Of a stretch of DNA of 64,000 nt, positions 17,218-25,530 are shown piece by piece (within the stretch, counting starts at the first letter, position 1; every line of letters starts with the position of its first letter). The notes under the pieces are model-generated. The model had not been told where the DNA came from. It did no database searches and was given only the letters and a program-made list of their open reading frames with translations. The translations under genes were made by a program, and so were the position numbers. The stretch covers positions 186,001 to 250,000 of the forward strand of contig CAYJFZ010000001.1 of NCBI GenBank assembly GCA_964369975.1. Reading direction: 5' to 3'. This stretch comes from RGIG3102 sp964369975 (GTDB lineage Bacteria > Bacillota > Clostridia > Oscillospirales > Ruminococcaceae).

Positions 17218-17787
17218 ATGAATTTTAATAAACAAAAATTAGCCTATATGTTTTTAATAGTGCTATTAGTAGCCTCACTTTTCTTTGGCTTAAATGATAG
17301 ATTTATTTCACCATTACAAGAAAATAATCAAGACAATACCAATTCTTCGCAAAACGAGGATAAGGTATTAGTGCCTGATTTTACTTTCACAGATATAAAT
17401 GGTGAAGATGTGAGTTTATCCAGTTTAGAAGGAAAACCTGTTATAATAAACTTCTGGGCATCTTGGTGTATTTACTGCGAATTAGAAATGCCGGACTTTG
17501 AGCAGTTAGTCAGCGATTATTCAGATGATGTTCATATAGTTATGCTAAATGCAATAGGAGTAAATGGTGAAAGCGAGCAAAAGGCTTTGGATTATTTACA
17601 AGAAGAAGGCTTTACAGGCTTTACCCCTTATTTTGACTCTTATTCTCAAGGCGTTAGTTTATTTGGCATTAGTAGCTATCCAACTACTGTTTTCATAGAT
17701 AGCGAAGGGTATTTATTTGATGCCATTATAGGAAAAACTGACTATGACACAGTTAGCGAAATACTAACAGATAACAGTATTGTTTAA
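17218..17787 (+). CDS. TlpA/ResA-like membrane-anchored thioredoxin-fold protein
   Basis: A 189-residue protein with one N-terminal membrane segment (about 8-25) and an extracytoplasmic thioredoxin fold. The redox motif is WASWCIYC (Cys84, Cys87) and a cis-proline loop is seen in SSYPTTVFI. The AhpC/TSA-type opening PDFTFTDINGEDVSLSSLEGKPVIINFWA is the TlpA/ResA/StoA pattern (only partly quoted by position: residues 53-82). It is 10 bases upstream of ccdA, which would pass electrons to it. AAGGAG lies before the ATG. Confidence 0.9.
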   Translation: MNFNKQKLAYMFLIVLLVASLFFGLNDRFISPLQENNQDNTNSSQNEDKVLVPDFTFTDINGEDVSLSSLEGKPVIINFWASWCIYCELEMPDFEQLVSDYSDDVHIVMLNAIGVNGESEQKALDYLQEEGFTGFTPYFDSYSQGVSLFGISSYPTTVFIDSEGYLFDAIIGKTDYDTVSEILTDNSIV

Positions 17788-17797
17788 TAGGTGATTT

Positions 17798-18451
17798 ATG
17801 GTATATGTACTAACTTTTATCGAAGGCATTTTTGCCTTTGTATCCCCTTGTATTTTACCCCTACTTCCAGTTTACTTAGCCCATATCGGAGCAAGTGAAG
17901 GGCAAAAAATAAAAACGAGATTTTTTAATACTTTAAGTTTTGTTTTTGGCTTTACTACTGTGTTTTTACTTTTAGGCTTGGGTAGTGCCGGAATAGGCGG
18001 ACTTTTTAGCCAGTACGAGGGTTTAATAACTCGTTTAGGTGGTGTATTCATGGTTTTTTTAGGCCTTGTTTACTTAGATGTAATCGCTTTGAATTTGCCT
18101 ACTAAACCCAGCAGTTTAAAAGGTGGCGACATTTTACAAAACTATATTTTTGGCATTAGCTACTCCCTTGCTTGGACTCCTTGCGTTGGGATATTTTTAG
18201 GGAGTGCTTTATTGTTAGCTGCAAATTCTAACACAGCTTTTGAAGGCCTTAGCTTGCTTTTTGCCTTTAGTATGGGCCTTGGTATACCGTTTATTATATT
18301 TAGCTTGATGTTTGAAAAATTAAAAGGTGTTTTAAAGTTCTTAGTAAAACATTCAAAATTAATTAAGCAAGTAGGCGGTGTTATGCTTATAGTTGTAGGC
18401 ATAGCTTTAATTTTTGATGTCTTAGGGTATTACTTAACTTTCTTTTTATAA
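17798..18451 (+). CDS. ccdA: CcdA-family thiol-disulfide electron transporter
   Basis: A 217-residue protein with six membrane segments, the CcdA/DsbD-beta family, which carries reducing equivalents from cytoplasmic thioredoxin across the membrane. Both family cysteines are in canonical context: FVSPCILPLLPVYLAHI in segment 1 and LAWTPCVGIFLGSALLLA in segment 4. It follows the TlpA-like gene by 10 bases with GGTGATTT as a weak RBS, so the pair forms an extracytoplasmic reduction module. In an anaerobe without an obvious cytochrome c locus the partner may be a sporulation or surface-protein thiol pathway (inference). Confidence 0.92.
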   Translation: MVYVLTFIEGIFAFVSPCILPLLPVYLAHIGASEGQKIKTRFFNTLSFVFGFTTVFLLLGLGSAGIGGLFSQYEGLITRLGGVFMVFLGLVYLDVIALNLPTKPSSLKGGDILQNYIFGISYSLAWTPCVGIFLGSALLLAANSNTAFEGLSLLFAFSMGLGIPFIIFSLMFEKLKGVLKFLVKHSKLIKQVGGVMLIVVGIALIFDVLGYYLTFFL

Positions 18452-18517
18452 ATTTGTTGATACAAATTAAAATTTTTGTAGTATACTATACATATATATT
18501 ATTAAGGGAGTTTAGTT

Positions 18518-19888
18518 ATGGAAATATTAAAAAATAAAAAACATTTGCATTTTATCGGTATCGGCGGTAGCGGAATGTACCCTTTAGTGCAGATTTTACA
18601 CTCGCAGGGCTACACGATTACAGGTAGCGATGTTAATGAGGGTGATATAATTTCTTCTGAAAGAAAATTAGGGATAAAAGTGAATATCCCCCACGATGAA
18701 AATGCCGTTATCGGCTGCGATGCCGTTATTTATTCAGCGGCAATTTTTAAAGATAATGAAGAATTATTAAAAGCAAAAGAATTAGGTATTCCTTGCTATG
18801 AAAGAAGTATTATCTTAGGCGAAGTATCAAGACTATTTAAAAATAGCATCTGTATAAGTGGCACTCACGGAAAAACTACTACAACTGGTATGACAAGTCA
18901 AGTTTTTGTTATGGCTGATAAAGATCCCTCTTTAGTTATCGGGGGAAAACTGCCTTTAATTAATGGCTATGGCAAAAGTGGTAACAGCTCTATTGCTGTA
19001 ATAGAAGCGTGTGAGTATAGCTACACTTTTTTAGAACTATCTCCATACATCGCTTTAATTTTAAATATTGACCATGATCATTTAGAGTTTTTTAAAACTT
19101 ATGATAATCTTAAAAAATCTTTTTTAGATTTTGCAAAACTTGCCACAGGCTATGTCGTTATAAACGGTGATGATAAAGATACCATAGATACAATTAAAAA
19201 CTTATCTGTACCTATTATCACTTTCGGCTTAGAAAACGATGCAGATTATAAGGCTGTAAATATAAGAAAAAACAAAGGCGATGTTTTCTTTACCTATGAT
19301 GTAGAGTATAAAAATAAAATTATTTCAACTATTACTTTATCCGTAAGCGGAAGACATAATATATACAACTCCCTTGCAGCCTTTGTCTGCTCACACTTAT
19401 TAAAAGTTGACACTAAAGACATCGAAAAAGGCTTAAATGCCTTTGGCGGTACGGGTAGAAGATTTGAAGTATTAGGAAAGGTAAATGGGGTAACCATTGC
19501 CGATGATTACGCTCATCACCCAGCAGAAATCACTGCTACTTTAAACGCTGCAAAAGAGATGGGCTTTAAAAGGATAATTGCAGTCCACCAGCCTTTTACC
19601 TACTCAAGAACTAAAATGCTTTTAGATGATTTTGCTGTTAGTTTAGCCTTAGCCGATGAAGTAGTTTTAACTAAAATTATGGGCTCAAGAGAGACTAATA
19701 CAATAGGAATTTACTCAAAAGACTTAGCTAAAAAAATTGACGGCTGTCAAAATTTTGAGGAGTTTAGTGAAGTAGTCGATTATTTAAGCGATAAATTAAA
19801 AGAAGGTGACTTAGTTATCACTTTAGGATGTGGCGATATATACAAAGCCGCAAAGCAACTTTTAGAAAAATTAAAAGAAAATGCGTAA
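18518..19888 (+). CDS. murC: UDP-N-acetylmuramate--L-alanine ligase
   Basis: A 456-residue Mur ligase that adds L-alanine to UDP-MurNAc in peptidoglycan synthesis. The N-terminal UDP-binding domain starts HFIGIGGSGMYPL, the ATP-binding P-loop is ISGTHGKTTTT (about 113-123), EACEYSYTFL and NIDHDHLEFF follow, and the C-terminal domain has DDYAHHPAEI. RBS AAGGGAG precedes the ATG. It is a single-gene unit with its own terminator, away from the dcw cluster, as usual for murC in Firmicutes. Confidence 0.96.
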   Translation: MEILKNKKHLHFIGIGGSGMYPLVQILHSQGYTITGSDVNEGDIISSERKLGIKVNIPHDENAVIGCDAVIYSAAIFKDNEELLKAKELGIPCYERSIILGEVSRLFKNSICISGTHGKTTTTGMTSQVFVMADKDPSLVIGGKLPLINGYGKSGNSSIAVIEACEYSYTFLELSPYIALILNIDHDHLEFFKTYDNLKKSFLDFAKLATGYVVINGDDKDTIDTIKNLSVPIITFGLENDADYKAVNIRKNKGDVFFTYDVEYKNKIISTITLSVSGRHNIYNSLAAFVCSHLLKVDTKDIEKGLNAFGGTGRRFEVLGKVNGVTIADDYAHHPAEITATLNAAKEMGFKRIIAVHQPFTYSRTKMLLDDFAVSLALADEVVLTKIMGSRETNTIGIYSKDLAKKIDGCQNFEEFSEVVDYLSDKLKEGDLVITLGCGDIYKAAKQLLEKLKENA

Positions 19889-19912
19889 TTTTTGATGTTT
19901 TAGGCTTATTTT

Positions 19913-19958
19913 TTAGCTTTATACTGGCTTTTTTGTCGGTGTAAAGCTAATTTTTTTG
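19913..19958 (+). terminator. murC terminator
   Basis: Arms TTAGCTTTATAC (19913-19924) and GTGTAAAGCTAA (19939-19950) pair with one G-U, followed by seven T residues. Confidence 0.8.
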
Positions 19959-19970
19959 TGAGTTTTCACA

Positions 19971-19999
19971 TTGATTTTTATTAATAAAAGTAATATAAT
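19971..19999 (+). promoter_or_regulatory. sigma-A promoter of pepD
   Basis: TTGATT (19971-19976), 17 bases, TATAAT (19994-19999), 36 bases before the pepD start. Confidence 0.7.
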
Positions 20000-20035
20000 T
20001 CTAACTAAATACACTAAAAAATAAGGAGAACAACT

Positions 20036-21493
20036 ATGCAAAAAGTTACTAAAGGCTATGAGCCAAGCGATGTTTTAGGTTTTTTTGAAGCAATTTCAGA
20101 AATTCCTCGTGGCTCAACTAATGAAAAGGCAGTAGCAGAATACATTTATAATTGGGGTAAAGACTTAGGTCTTGATGCTTATCTTGATGAATTCCATAAT
20201 GTAGTATTAAAAAAAACAGGCTCAAAAGGCTATGAAAATGCAGCACCTGTTTTACTACAAGGGCATACAGACATTGTTTGTGTAAAACTTCCAGAAAGCG
20301 ACCATGATTTTGAAAAAGATCCACTACCTTTATACATAGAAGACGGAAAATTAAGAAGTAAAGGGACAACTCTTGGCGCTGATAACGGAAACGCAGTAGC
20401 TTATATGATGGGCGTTTTATCAAGAACTGATATAGTGCACCCACCTTTAGAGTGCGTATTTACAGCAGCAGAAGAAATTGGCCTTTTAGGTGCTAATGAT
20501 TTAAGCGCTGACTCTTTCACTGCAAAAAGAATGATTAACATGGACGCTGGCGGCTTAGATGACACAGCTTCAACTGTTTCTTGCGCTGGTGGCTATGAAT
20601 TAAAAATGAAACAAAAACCAGTATGGACAAAAGCAGAAGGCGAATTTTTAGCTCTTGAAATCCAAGGCTTACAAGGTGGTCACTCAGCTGGCGCTATCAG
20701 TTTAGGTCGTGGCAACGCTGCAAAATTAATGGCAAGGGCTATTAATGAAGTTTCTTTAAGCACTCCAGCTGTGGTTTGTGAATTTAATGGCGGAGATAAA
20801 ATGAACGCTATTATCAGCCATACAACAGCTGTTATCGCTGTAGAAGATAAGAAAAAAGCTTTAGAAATCCTTAATAAAGTAAAGGCTGATTTAACAGATG
20901 AATTAAGAGTTACTGATAAAGATTTTTCTTTAACAGTTAAAGACGCACCTATTAAAGAAAAAATGCTTGATAAACTACAATCAAAAAGATTACTTCAATT
21001 TATCATTACTATACCTGCAACAGTAAGAGATATGTCTTTTGAATTAAAAGGACATGTACTATCTTCAAATAACTTAGGCGCTGTTCAAGTAACTGCTGAT
21101 GAAATCTTTGTTTGGACATTAGCAAGAAGTGGCGATGATAGCCGTATGTACGCTATAGGCCAAGAAATCGAAGCCTTAGCTGATGTTTTTGGATACTCAG
21201 TGGAAGTAGGGGCAAACTTTGGTGGCTGGAGATATAATCCACAATCAAAATTAAGACAAACTCATAAAGAATTATTTAAAAAGACTTTTGGAAAAGATAT
21301 TCACGAAGTAGCAACGCACGGTGGCTTAGAGTGTGGAGTATTCTTTACAAAAGAGCCTGAAATGGACATCATTACACTGGGCCCTAAATCAGAAGGTGCT
21401 CATACGCCTGAGGAGTATGTTCTTTTAGATTCATTTAATGAAACTTTTAACTACTTACTTCTTTTATTAAAAACTTTAGCAGAAGAAAAATAA
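20036..21493 (+). CDS. pepD: aminoacyl-histidine dipeptidase (beta-Ala-His dipeptidase, M20C)
   Basis: A 485-residue M20C di-zinc dipeptidase (PepD), which splits Xaa-His and other dipeptides in the cytoplasm. Zinc and catalytic motifs are seen in order: LLQGHTDIVCV (His, Asp), LGADNGNAVAY (bridging Asp), FTAAEEIGLLGA (catalytic Glu with Glu ligand), NMDAGG (ligand Asp) and, near the end, ATHGGLECGVF with the last His-containing HTPEEYV segment. A lid domain is inserted around 195-390. It is monocistronic with a strong promoter and terminator. Length matches PepD. Confidence 0.94.
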   Translation: MQKVTKGYEPSDVLGFFEAISEIPRGSTNEKAVAEYIYNWGKDLGLDAYLDEFHNVVLKKTGSKGYENAAPVLLQGHTDIVCVKLPESDHDFEKDPLPLYIEDGKLRSKGTTLGADNGNAVAYMMGVLSRTDIVHPPLECVFTAAEEIGLLGANDLSADSFTAKRMINMDAGGLDDTASTVSCAGGYELKMKQKPVWTKAEGEFLALEIQGLQGGHSAGAISLGRGNAAKLMARAINEVSLSTPAVVCEFNGGDKMNAIISHTTAVIAVEDKKKALEILNKVKADLTDELRVTDKDFSLTVKDAPIKEKMLDKLQSKRLLQFIITIPATVRDMSFELKGHVLSSNNLGAVQVTADEIFVWTLARSGDDSRMYAIGQEIEALADVFGYSVEVGANFGGWRYNPQSKLRQTHKELFKKTFGKDIHEVATHGGLECGVFFTKEPEMDIITLGPKSEGAHTPEEYVLLDSFNETFNYLLLLLKTLAEEK

Positions 21494-21508
21494 ATAATAT
21501 TTAATAAT

Positions 21509-21538
21509 GCCCCAGAGTAAAACACTCTGGGGCTTTTA
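21509..21538 (+). terminator. pepD terminator
   Basis: A GC-rich perfect 10-bp stem (GCCCCAGAGT at 21509-21518, ACTCTGGGGC at 21524-21533) followed by T residues. Confidence 0.93.
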
Positions 21539-21596
21539 TTATTTTGTTGTTTAATTTGAATTTATTTCTAAGCTTTTCTTATAAAAATTTTCCTAT

Positions 21597-21632
21597 AAAA
21601 AATAACCGATGAAATTCATCGGTTATTTTTTT
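21597..21632 (-). terminator. terminator of the MATE-marR operon
   Basis: A near-perfect palindrome (arms 21597-21613 and 21615-21631, core ATAACCGATGAA/TTCATCGGTTAT) with A and T runs on its two sides; it lies just after the marR stop and could act on both strands. Confidence 0.85.
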
Positions 21633-21634
21633 AT

Positions 21635-22057
21635 TTATTCTTTCATTTGCGACTTTATTAATTTAAGAACATAGTAAGATAATTCTTCTTGCTCTTCTTG
21701 GGTTAATGCCCCAAAAAAATCTTGAGCTGTTTGCTTTTGTGTAAAATAATGAATATCAACAAATTCTCTGCCTTTATCCGTTATTTGAATTAGCATATTT
21801 CTTTTGTCTTCACTATCCCTTGTGCGTACAATGAATTCATACTTTTCTAATTTTGCTAACATATTGCTTACAGAAGATGCCCTAACTTCAAATTTTTCTT
21901 GTATTGCTTTTTGATTTAGATTATCTGTTTTAGCTATTTCTGCTAAAACTCTTAATTGTCCAGGGCCAATAGGAAGTTCTGTTTGATTTTTATATTTTAA
22001 TAAAGAAAAGCATTTAAAAAACTGTCCGTATAGTTTTTCGCTAACTAATAACTCCAT
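21635..22057 (-). CDS. MarR-family transcriptional regulator
   Basis: A 140-residue winged-helix regulator. The recognition region QKAIQEKFEVRASSVSNMLAKLEKYEFIVRT (quoted by position, residues 55-85) and the wing RDSEDKRNMLIQITDKGRE, with the family's Asp-x-Arg wing, are clear. The start codon overlaps the stop of the MATE gene (TAATG), so the two are translationally coupled. The regulator most likely represses its own operon through the inverted repeat at 23575-23601 and releases it on binding a small lipophilic or drug-like ligand; ligand is unknown. Confidence 0.9.
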   Translation of the reverse strand: MELLVSEKLYGQFFKCFSLLKYKNQTELPIGPGQLRVLAEIAKTDNLNQKAIQEKFEVRASSVSNMLAKLEKYEFIVRTRDSEDKRNMLIQITDKGREFVDIHYFTQKQTAQDFFGALTQEEQEELSYYVLKLIKSQMKE

Positions 22058-23538
22058 TAAACTACTTCGTCCCTTCTTGGTGAATCAGGCATATTGAATT
22101 CTTGTTTTAATTGATTTAACTCTTTTAAAATAGTTATTATAATTACTGTTGATAATACCCCTGTTAGTACATCGGCAATCGGCTGTGCTACTTGTATTGC
22201 AGCAGCTCCCATAACTGATGGTAAGAATAATAATAACGGGATAAAGAAAATACCTTGTTTTGATAAAGACATTATTGTAGCTCTAAATGAATAGCCTATT
22301 GATTGAGCTAACATATTAGTCATAATCAGCCAAGACTGAACAGGTAAGGCTAAGCAGTAGTATCTAAGCATAGTAGAAGCATACTCTATAACCTCTGTAT
22401 CTCCTTGACGGAAAACATTGATAATACCTTCTGCGAATATAAAGGCAATAACCCCAAGACCTGATAAGATAACAAGGGCGACCTTTGCAGAAAACCAAAA
22501 CGCTTCAAGTACTCTATCATACCTTTTTGCACCGTAGTTAAACCCTGCAACAGGTTGAAAGCCTTGACCATAGCCCATAACAGCCTGAAACATAAACATC
22601 ATAACTCTGTTTACTATACCAGCTGAAGCGATGATAACATCGCCATAAGGATTTGCAATAGTGTTTAATAAAACTGAGGATACACTCGCTAAACCCTGTC
22701 TCCAGAATGTAGGCATACCACCTTTTAAGATGCCTGCATACATTTTAAGCGAAGGTGCGAAGTTTTTAAGTTTAATTGAGATTGTATGGCTTTTAAAGTT
22801 GCATTGATAAAATAGGATACAAAAGCTAACAAGCTGGCTAAAGCCTGTTGCAATAGCTGCACCTGATATACCCATTTCTGGAAAAGGGCCAATACCAAAT
22901 ATCAATAACGGGTCGATGATGATATTTAAAATACCACCTGCTGAAATACCCAGCATCGCATTAAAGGCATTACCTTGTGAGCGAAGTGTATTATTCATAA
23001 CAAAACTTGCCATCATAAATGGAGCTGCGTATAATATATATTTTGCATAGTCTATAGCGTAAGGTGCTATTGTTTCTGTTGCCCCTAAAAGATAAACTAA
23101 AGGCTCAATAAAGCTAAGGCCCACAGCTGTTATAATTACACCTAAAGATACTGTTGTAAAAAATCCTGTCGACAGTGTTTTTTCAGCGCTTTCTCTGTCT
23201 TTTCTTCCTAAGGCTCTTGAGATGTAGTTACCACTACCCATAGCAATGGTAAAACCCACTGTTTGAATTAATGCCATTAATGAGAAAATTATACTAACAG
23301 CACCAGAGGCTTCTCTGCCTAACTGGCTAACAAAAAATGTATCTGCCATATTATAAATAGATGATATTAACATACTTATAATTGTAGGTATAGCAAGTTT
23401 TGGAATTAGTGTAGGTATAGGAGTCTGTGTTAAAAGTTTATGTCTTTCTTCATAGTTTGAGCCGTCTTGTTTTGGCTTTTGTTTTACTTGTTCTTCTTGA
23501 GTTATTTGTTCTTCTTGAGTTTCTTGTGTATTACTCAT
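22057..23538 (-). CDS. MATE-family efflux transporter
   Basis: A 493-residue protein with twelve membrane segments in two repeats (ADTFFVSQLGREASGAVSI in the first half, AQSIGYSFRATIMSLSKQG in the second), the MATE/NorM-like class that exports cationic compounds using a sodium or proton gradient. The hydrophilic N-terminus is unusual, with a short EEQ-type repeat (QEEQITQEEQ) in the first 25 residues. It is the first gene of a two-gene operon with marR and has a strong promoter under an operator-like repeat. RBS AAGGAGAG precedes the ATG. Confidence 0.93.
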   Translation of the reverse strand: MSNTQETQEEQITQEEQVKQKPKQDGSNYEERHKLLTQTPIPTLIPKLAIPTIISMLISSIYNMADTFFVSQLGREASGAVSIIFSLMALIQTVGFTIAMGSGNYISRALGRKDRESAEKTLSTGFFTTVSLGVIITAVGLSFIEPLVYLLGATETIAPYAIDYAKYILYAAPFMMASFVMNNTLRSQGNAFNAMLGISAGGILNIIIDPLLIFGIGPFPEMGISGAAIATGFSQLVSFCILFYQCNFKSHTISIKLKNFAPSLKMYAGILKGGMPTFWRQGLASVSSVLLNTIANPYGDVIIASAGIVNRVMMFMFQAVMGYGQGFQPVAGFNYGAKRYDRVLEAFWFSAKVALVILSGLGVIAFIFAEGIINVFRQGDTEVIEYASTMLRYYCLALPVQSWLIMTNMLAQSIGYSFRATIMSLSKQGIFFIPLLLFLPSVMGAAAIQVAQPIADVLTGVLSTVIIITILKELNQLKQEFNMPDSPRRDEVV

Positions 23539-23574
23539 TATATTCTCTCTCCTTAACTTATTTAAAATTAATGT

Positions 23575-23632
23575 TTAGATAGCTAAATATTAGCTACCTA
23601 AGTATTTTACTATAATATAATTATATTGTCAA
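23575..23632 (-). promoter_or_regulatory. MATE-marR promoter with inverted-repeat operator
   Basis: On the minus strand TTGACA (23632-23627), 17 bases and TAAAAT (23609-23604) form a strong promoter. Directly downstream, across the expected start of transcription, lies an inverted repeat: TTAGATAGCTAA (23575-23586), three bases, TTAGCTACCTAA (23590-23601), with 11 of 12 positions symmetric. Size and site fit a MarR dimer operator used for autorepression. Confidence 0.75.
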
Positions 23633-23726
23633 TATTTTTTTAAGTATTGCTTTTTAAATGGCTTTACTTTATAATTTTATTATTACAATAAAAAATAAAT
23701 AAGACTAAAAATCTAAATGGAGTAGT

Positions 23727-24719
23727 ATGAAAGTAAGCATAATTATCCCAAACTTAAATGGTGAGGGCTGGCTTGGTGAGTGTTTAAAAACCTGCATAAA
23801 TCAAGACTTTAAAGAAGAATATGAAATTATAGTAATTGATAATAATAGCACTGATTCTTCTATTGATATAATAACTGATGTAATGAAGGATTTTAAAAAC
23901 TTTCATCTAATACAAAACGATAAAAATACAGGCTTTTCTTATGCTGTAAATCAAGGTATTCGCTTATCAAAAGCAGAGTATGTTGCTATGTTTAATAACG
24001 ATGCCTTTGCAAAAGAAGACTGGCTAAGCCAGTTAGTAAATACAATACAAGAAAGCGATGATATTTTTTCTGTTGCAAGTTTAATGATACAGCATTATGA
24101 TAGACAGCTTTGTGATGATGCTGGAGATTATGTGCCGATTTTTGGCTGGACTTGCAAAAGAGGCGATGGACTATCTTTTAAAAGATATCAAAAGAAAGAA
24201 AGAATTTTTTCTGCCTGTGGCGGGGCTGCTTTATATAGAAAAAGTATTTTAGATAAAATAGGCTTATTTGATGAAGCATTTTTTGCCTATGGCGAAGATG
24301 TTGATTTGGGCTGGAGGGCTAATAACTTAGGCTATAAAAACATCTATCAGCCAAAGGCTATTTGCTACCACATCTGCTCTGCTACAACCGGCGGAAGATA
24401 CAACGCATTTAAGGCTGAAAAATCAGGACAAAACACAGCTTTATTACTATATAAAAATATGCCTTTATTGATGTTTTTAATAAATCTGCCTTTTATATTA
24501 ATAGGCTTTATTCCAAAATATCTAATGTTTTTAAAAAATGGCTACTCTAAAGAGTTAATAAAAGGCACTCTAAACGCATTCAAATTAAAAGATACGGTAA
24601 TAAAGCCTCCTTTTTCTTTTAAATATATAAAAAACTATATCTGGGTTGAGTTAATGATGATTAAGGGCGTTTTTGTATATGTTGATTACCGCTTAAAAAG
24701 ATTTTTAAAAATAAAGTGA
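23727..24719 (+). CDS. family 2 glycosyltransferase (rhamnosyl/galactofuranosyl-type)
   Basis: A 330-residue GT2 enzyme. The GT-A fold opens with KVSIIIPNLNGEGWLGECL; the metal-site region is AMFNNDAF, and the acceptor side carries CGGAALYRKSILDKIGLFDEAFFAYGEDVDLGWR, the WcaG/RfbF-type pattern (residues about 173-206, only named by position). A hydrophobic stretch near 250-275 suggests membrane association. It should add a sugar from a nucleotide donor to a cell-surface glycan. It is followed by a 66-residue orphan ORF 7 bases later. It is not next to the main glycan operon. Confidence 0.85.
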   Translation: MKVSIIIPNLNGEGWLGECLKTCINQDFKEEYEIIVIDNNSTDSSIDIITDVMKDFKNFHLIQNDKNTGFSYAVNQGIRLSKAEYVAMFNNDAFAKEDWLSQLVNTIQESDDIFSVASLMIQHYDRQLCDDAGDYVPIFGWTCKRGDGLSFKRYQKKERIFSACGGAALYRKSILDKIGLFDEAFFAYGEDVDLGWRANNLGYKNIYQPKAICYHICSATTGGRYNAFKAEKSGQNTALLLYKNMPLLMFLINLPFILIGFIPKYLMFLKNGYSKELIKGTLNAFKLKDTVIKPPFSFKYIKNYIWVELMMIKGVFVYVDYRLKRFLKIK

Positions 24720-24726
24720 GTATATT

Positions 24727-24927
24727 ATGGATGATATTTTTTTAAATATTAAAAACTCTACTTATAAAAAAGGGAAAAAAGTAGAAAAATACATCTTAAA
24801 AAAGCGATTTTTTAAGTATTATATTTATGCTGTTTTAGAAAATAAAGAAAAAACATTAGTCTTTTCTTCACAAAACTTAGAAAACACCCTTAAGATTTTA
24901 AAGCGATTAAAAACTTTAAATCAATAA
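24727..24927 (+). CDS. small basic hypothetical protein
   Basis: A 66-residue, strongly basic ORF (many Lys, Tyr and Phe) that I do not recognise. It begins 7 bases after the glycosyltransferase stop and ends just before a strong terminator, which supports it being the last gene of that transcript. The RBS is weak (GTGAG). No signal peptide, membrane span or known motif is seen. It could be a real small protein or a chance ORF in AT-rich DNA. Confidence 0.5.
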   Translation: MDDIFLNIKNSTYKKGKKVEKYILKKRFFKYYIYAVLENKEKTLVFSSQNLENTLKILKRLKTLNQ

Positions 24928-24931
24928 AAAT

Positions 24932-24960
24932 AAAAATCGATGCAAAGCATCGATTTTTTT
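24932..24960. terminator. bidirectional terminator
   Basis: Perfect 12-bp stem (AAAAATCGATGC, loop AAA, GCATCGATTTTT) between converging genes; T runs on both strands let it serve the glycosyltransferase unit and the Lrp gene. Confidence 0.9.
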
Positions 24961-24965
24961 ATTTT

Positions 24966-25394
24966 TTATACTAAAGATTTTCTTGATATAGGTGTTGAAA
25001 GAATAATCTGCGTTGATGTCTCACCCATTTTTTGAAACTGCATTATCAGTTTTTCTAATTCTGCTATTTCGTGTGCATCTACTTTTACTAAATAGCTATA
25101 TTCACCTGTTACGTGGTGACATTGCACTACTAAAGGCTCATTGCTCACAAGCTCTAAAAGTCTTTCTGATTCTTGTGGCTGAATTGAAACATTGATTATA
25201 GCATGTATATCTCTACCTAATTTTTTAGGATTAATTATAGCTGTGTAGCCTTCAATTATTCCCTCTTTTTCTAATCTTTTAATTCTCTCACTTACCGCTG
25301 GTGCTGTTAGTGATATCGTCTGTGTTATTTCTTTTACTGTAATTCTTCCATTCTCTTGTAAAAGGGAAAGTATCTTTTGATCAATATTATCCAT
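24966..25394 (-). CDS. Lrp/AsnC-family transcriptional regulator
   Basis: A 142-residue regulator with an N-terminal helix-turn-helix (DQKILSLLQENGRITVKEI then TAPAVSERIKRLEKEGII) and a C-terminal ligand-binding RAM domain (VQCHHVTGEYSYLVKVDA is the family's hallmark). It should respond to an amino acid and control amino-acid metabolism. ATG at 25394 is chosen over the ATG at 25400, because the AGGAG RBS touches the first ATG but is six bases from the second. It is monocistronic with its own promoter. Confidence 0.93.
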   Translation of the reverse strand: MDNIDQKILSLLQENGRITVKEITQTISLTAPAVSERIKRLEKEGIIEGYTAIINPKKLGRDIHAIINVSIQPQESERLLELVSNEPLVVQCHHVTGEYSYLVKVDAHEIAELEKLIMQFQKMGETSTQIILSTPISRKSLV

Positions 25395-25470
25395 TTGCAT
25401 CTCCTCTAAGTTGTTTATAAAATGTTTAGTAAATTTTTGCTACATTGTTCTTTTGATAAGAATTAAGTTT

Positions 25471-25499
25471 ATTATATATTGTTTTAAACAGTTTGTAAA
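25471..25499 (-). promoter_or_regulatory. sigma-A promoter of the Lrp-type gene
   Basis: On the minus strand TTTACA (25499-25494), 17 bases, TATAAT (25476-25471). A symmetric TGTTTTAAACA sits within the spacer and could be an autoregulatory site. Confidence 0.55.
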
Positions 25500-25530
25500 G
25501 AGGGAATTCTATGCTTTATAAACAAAAAGC

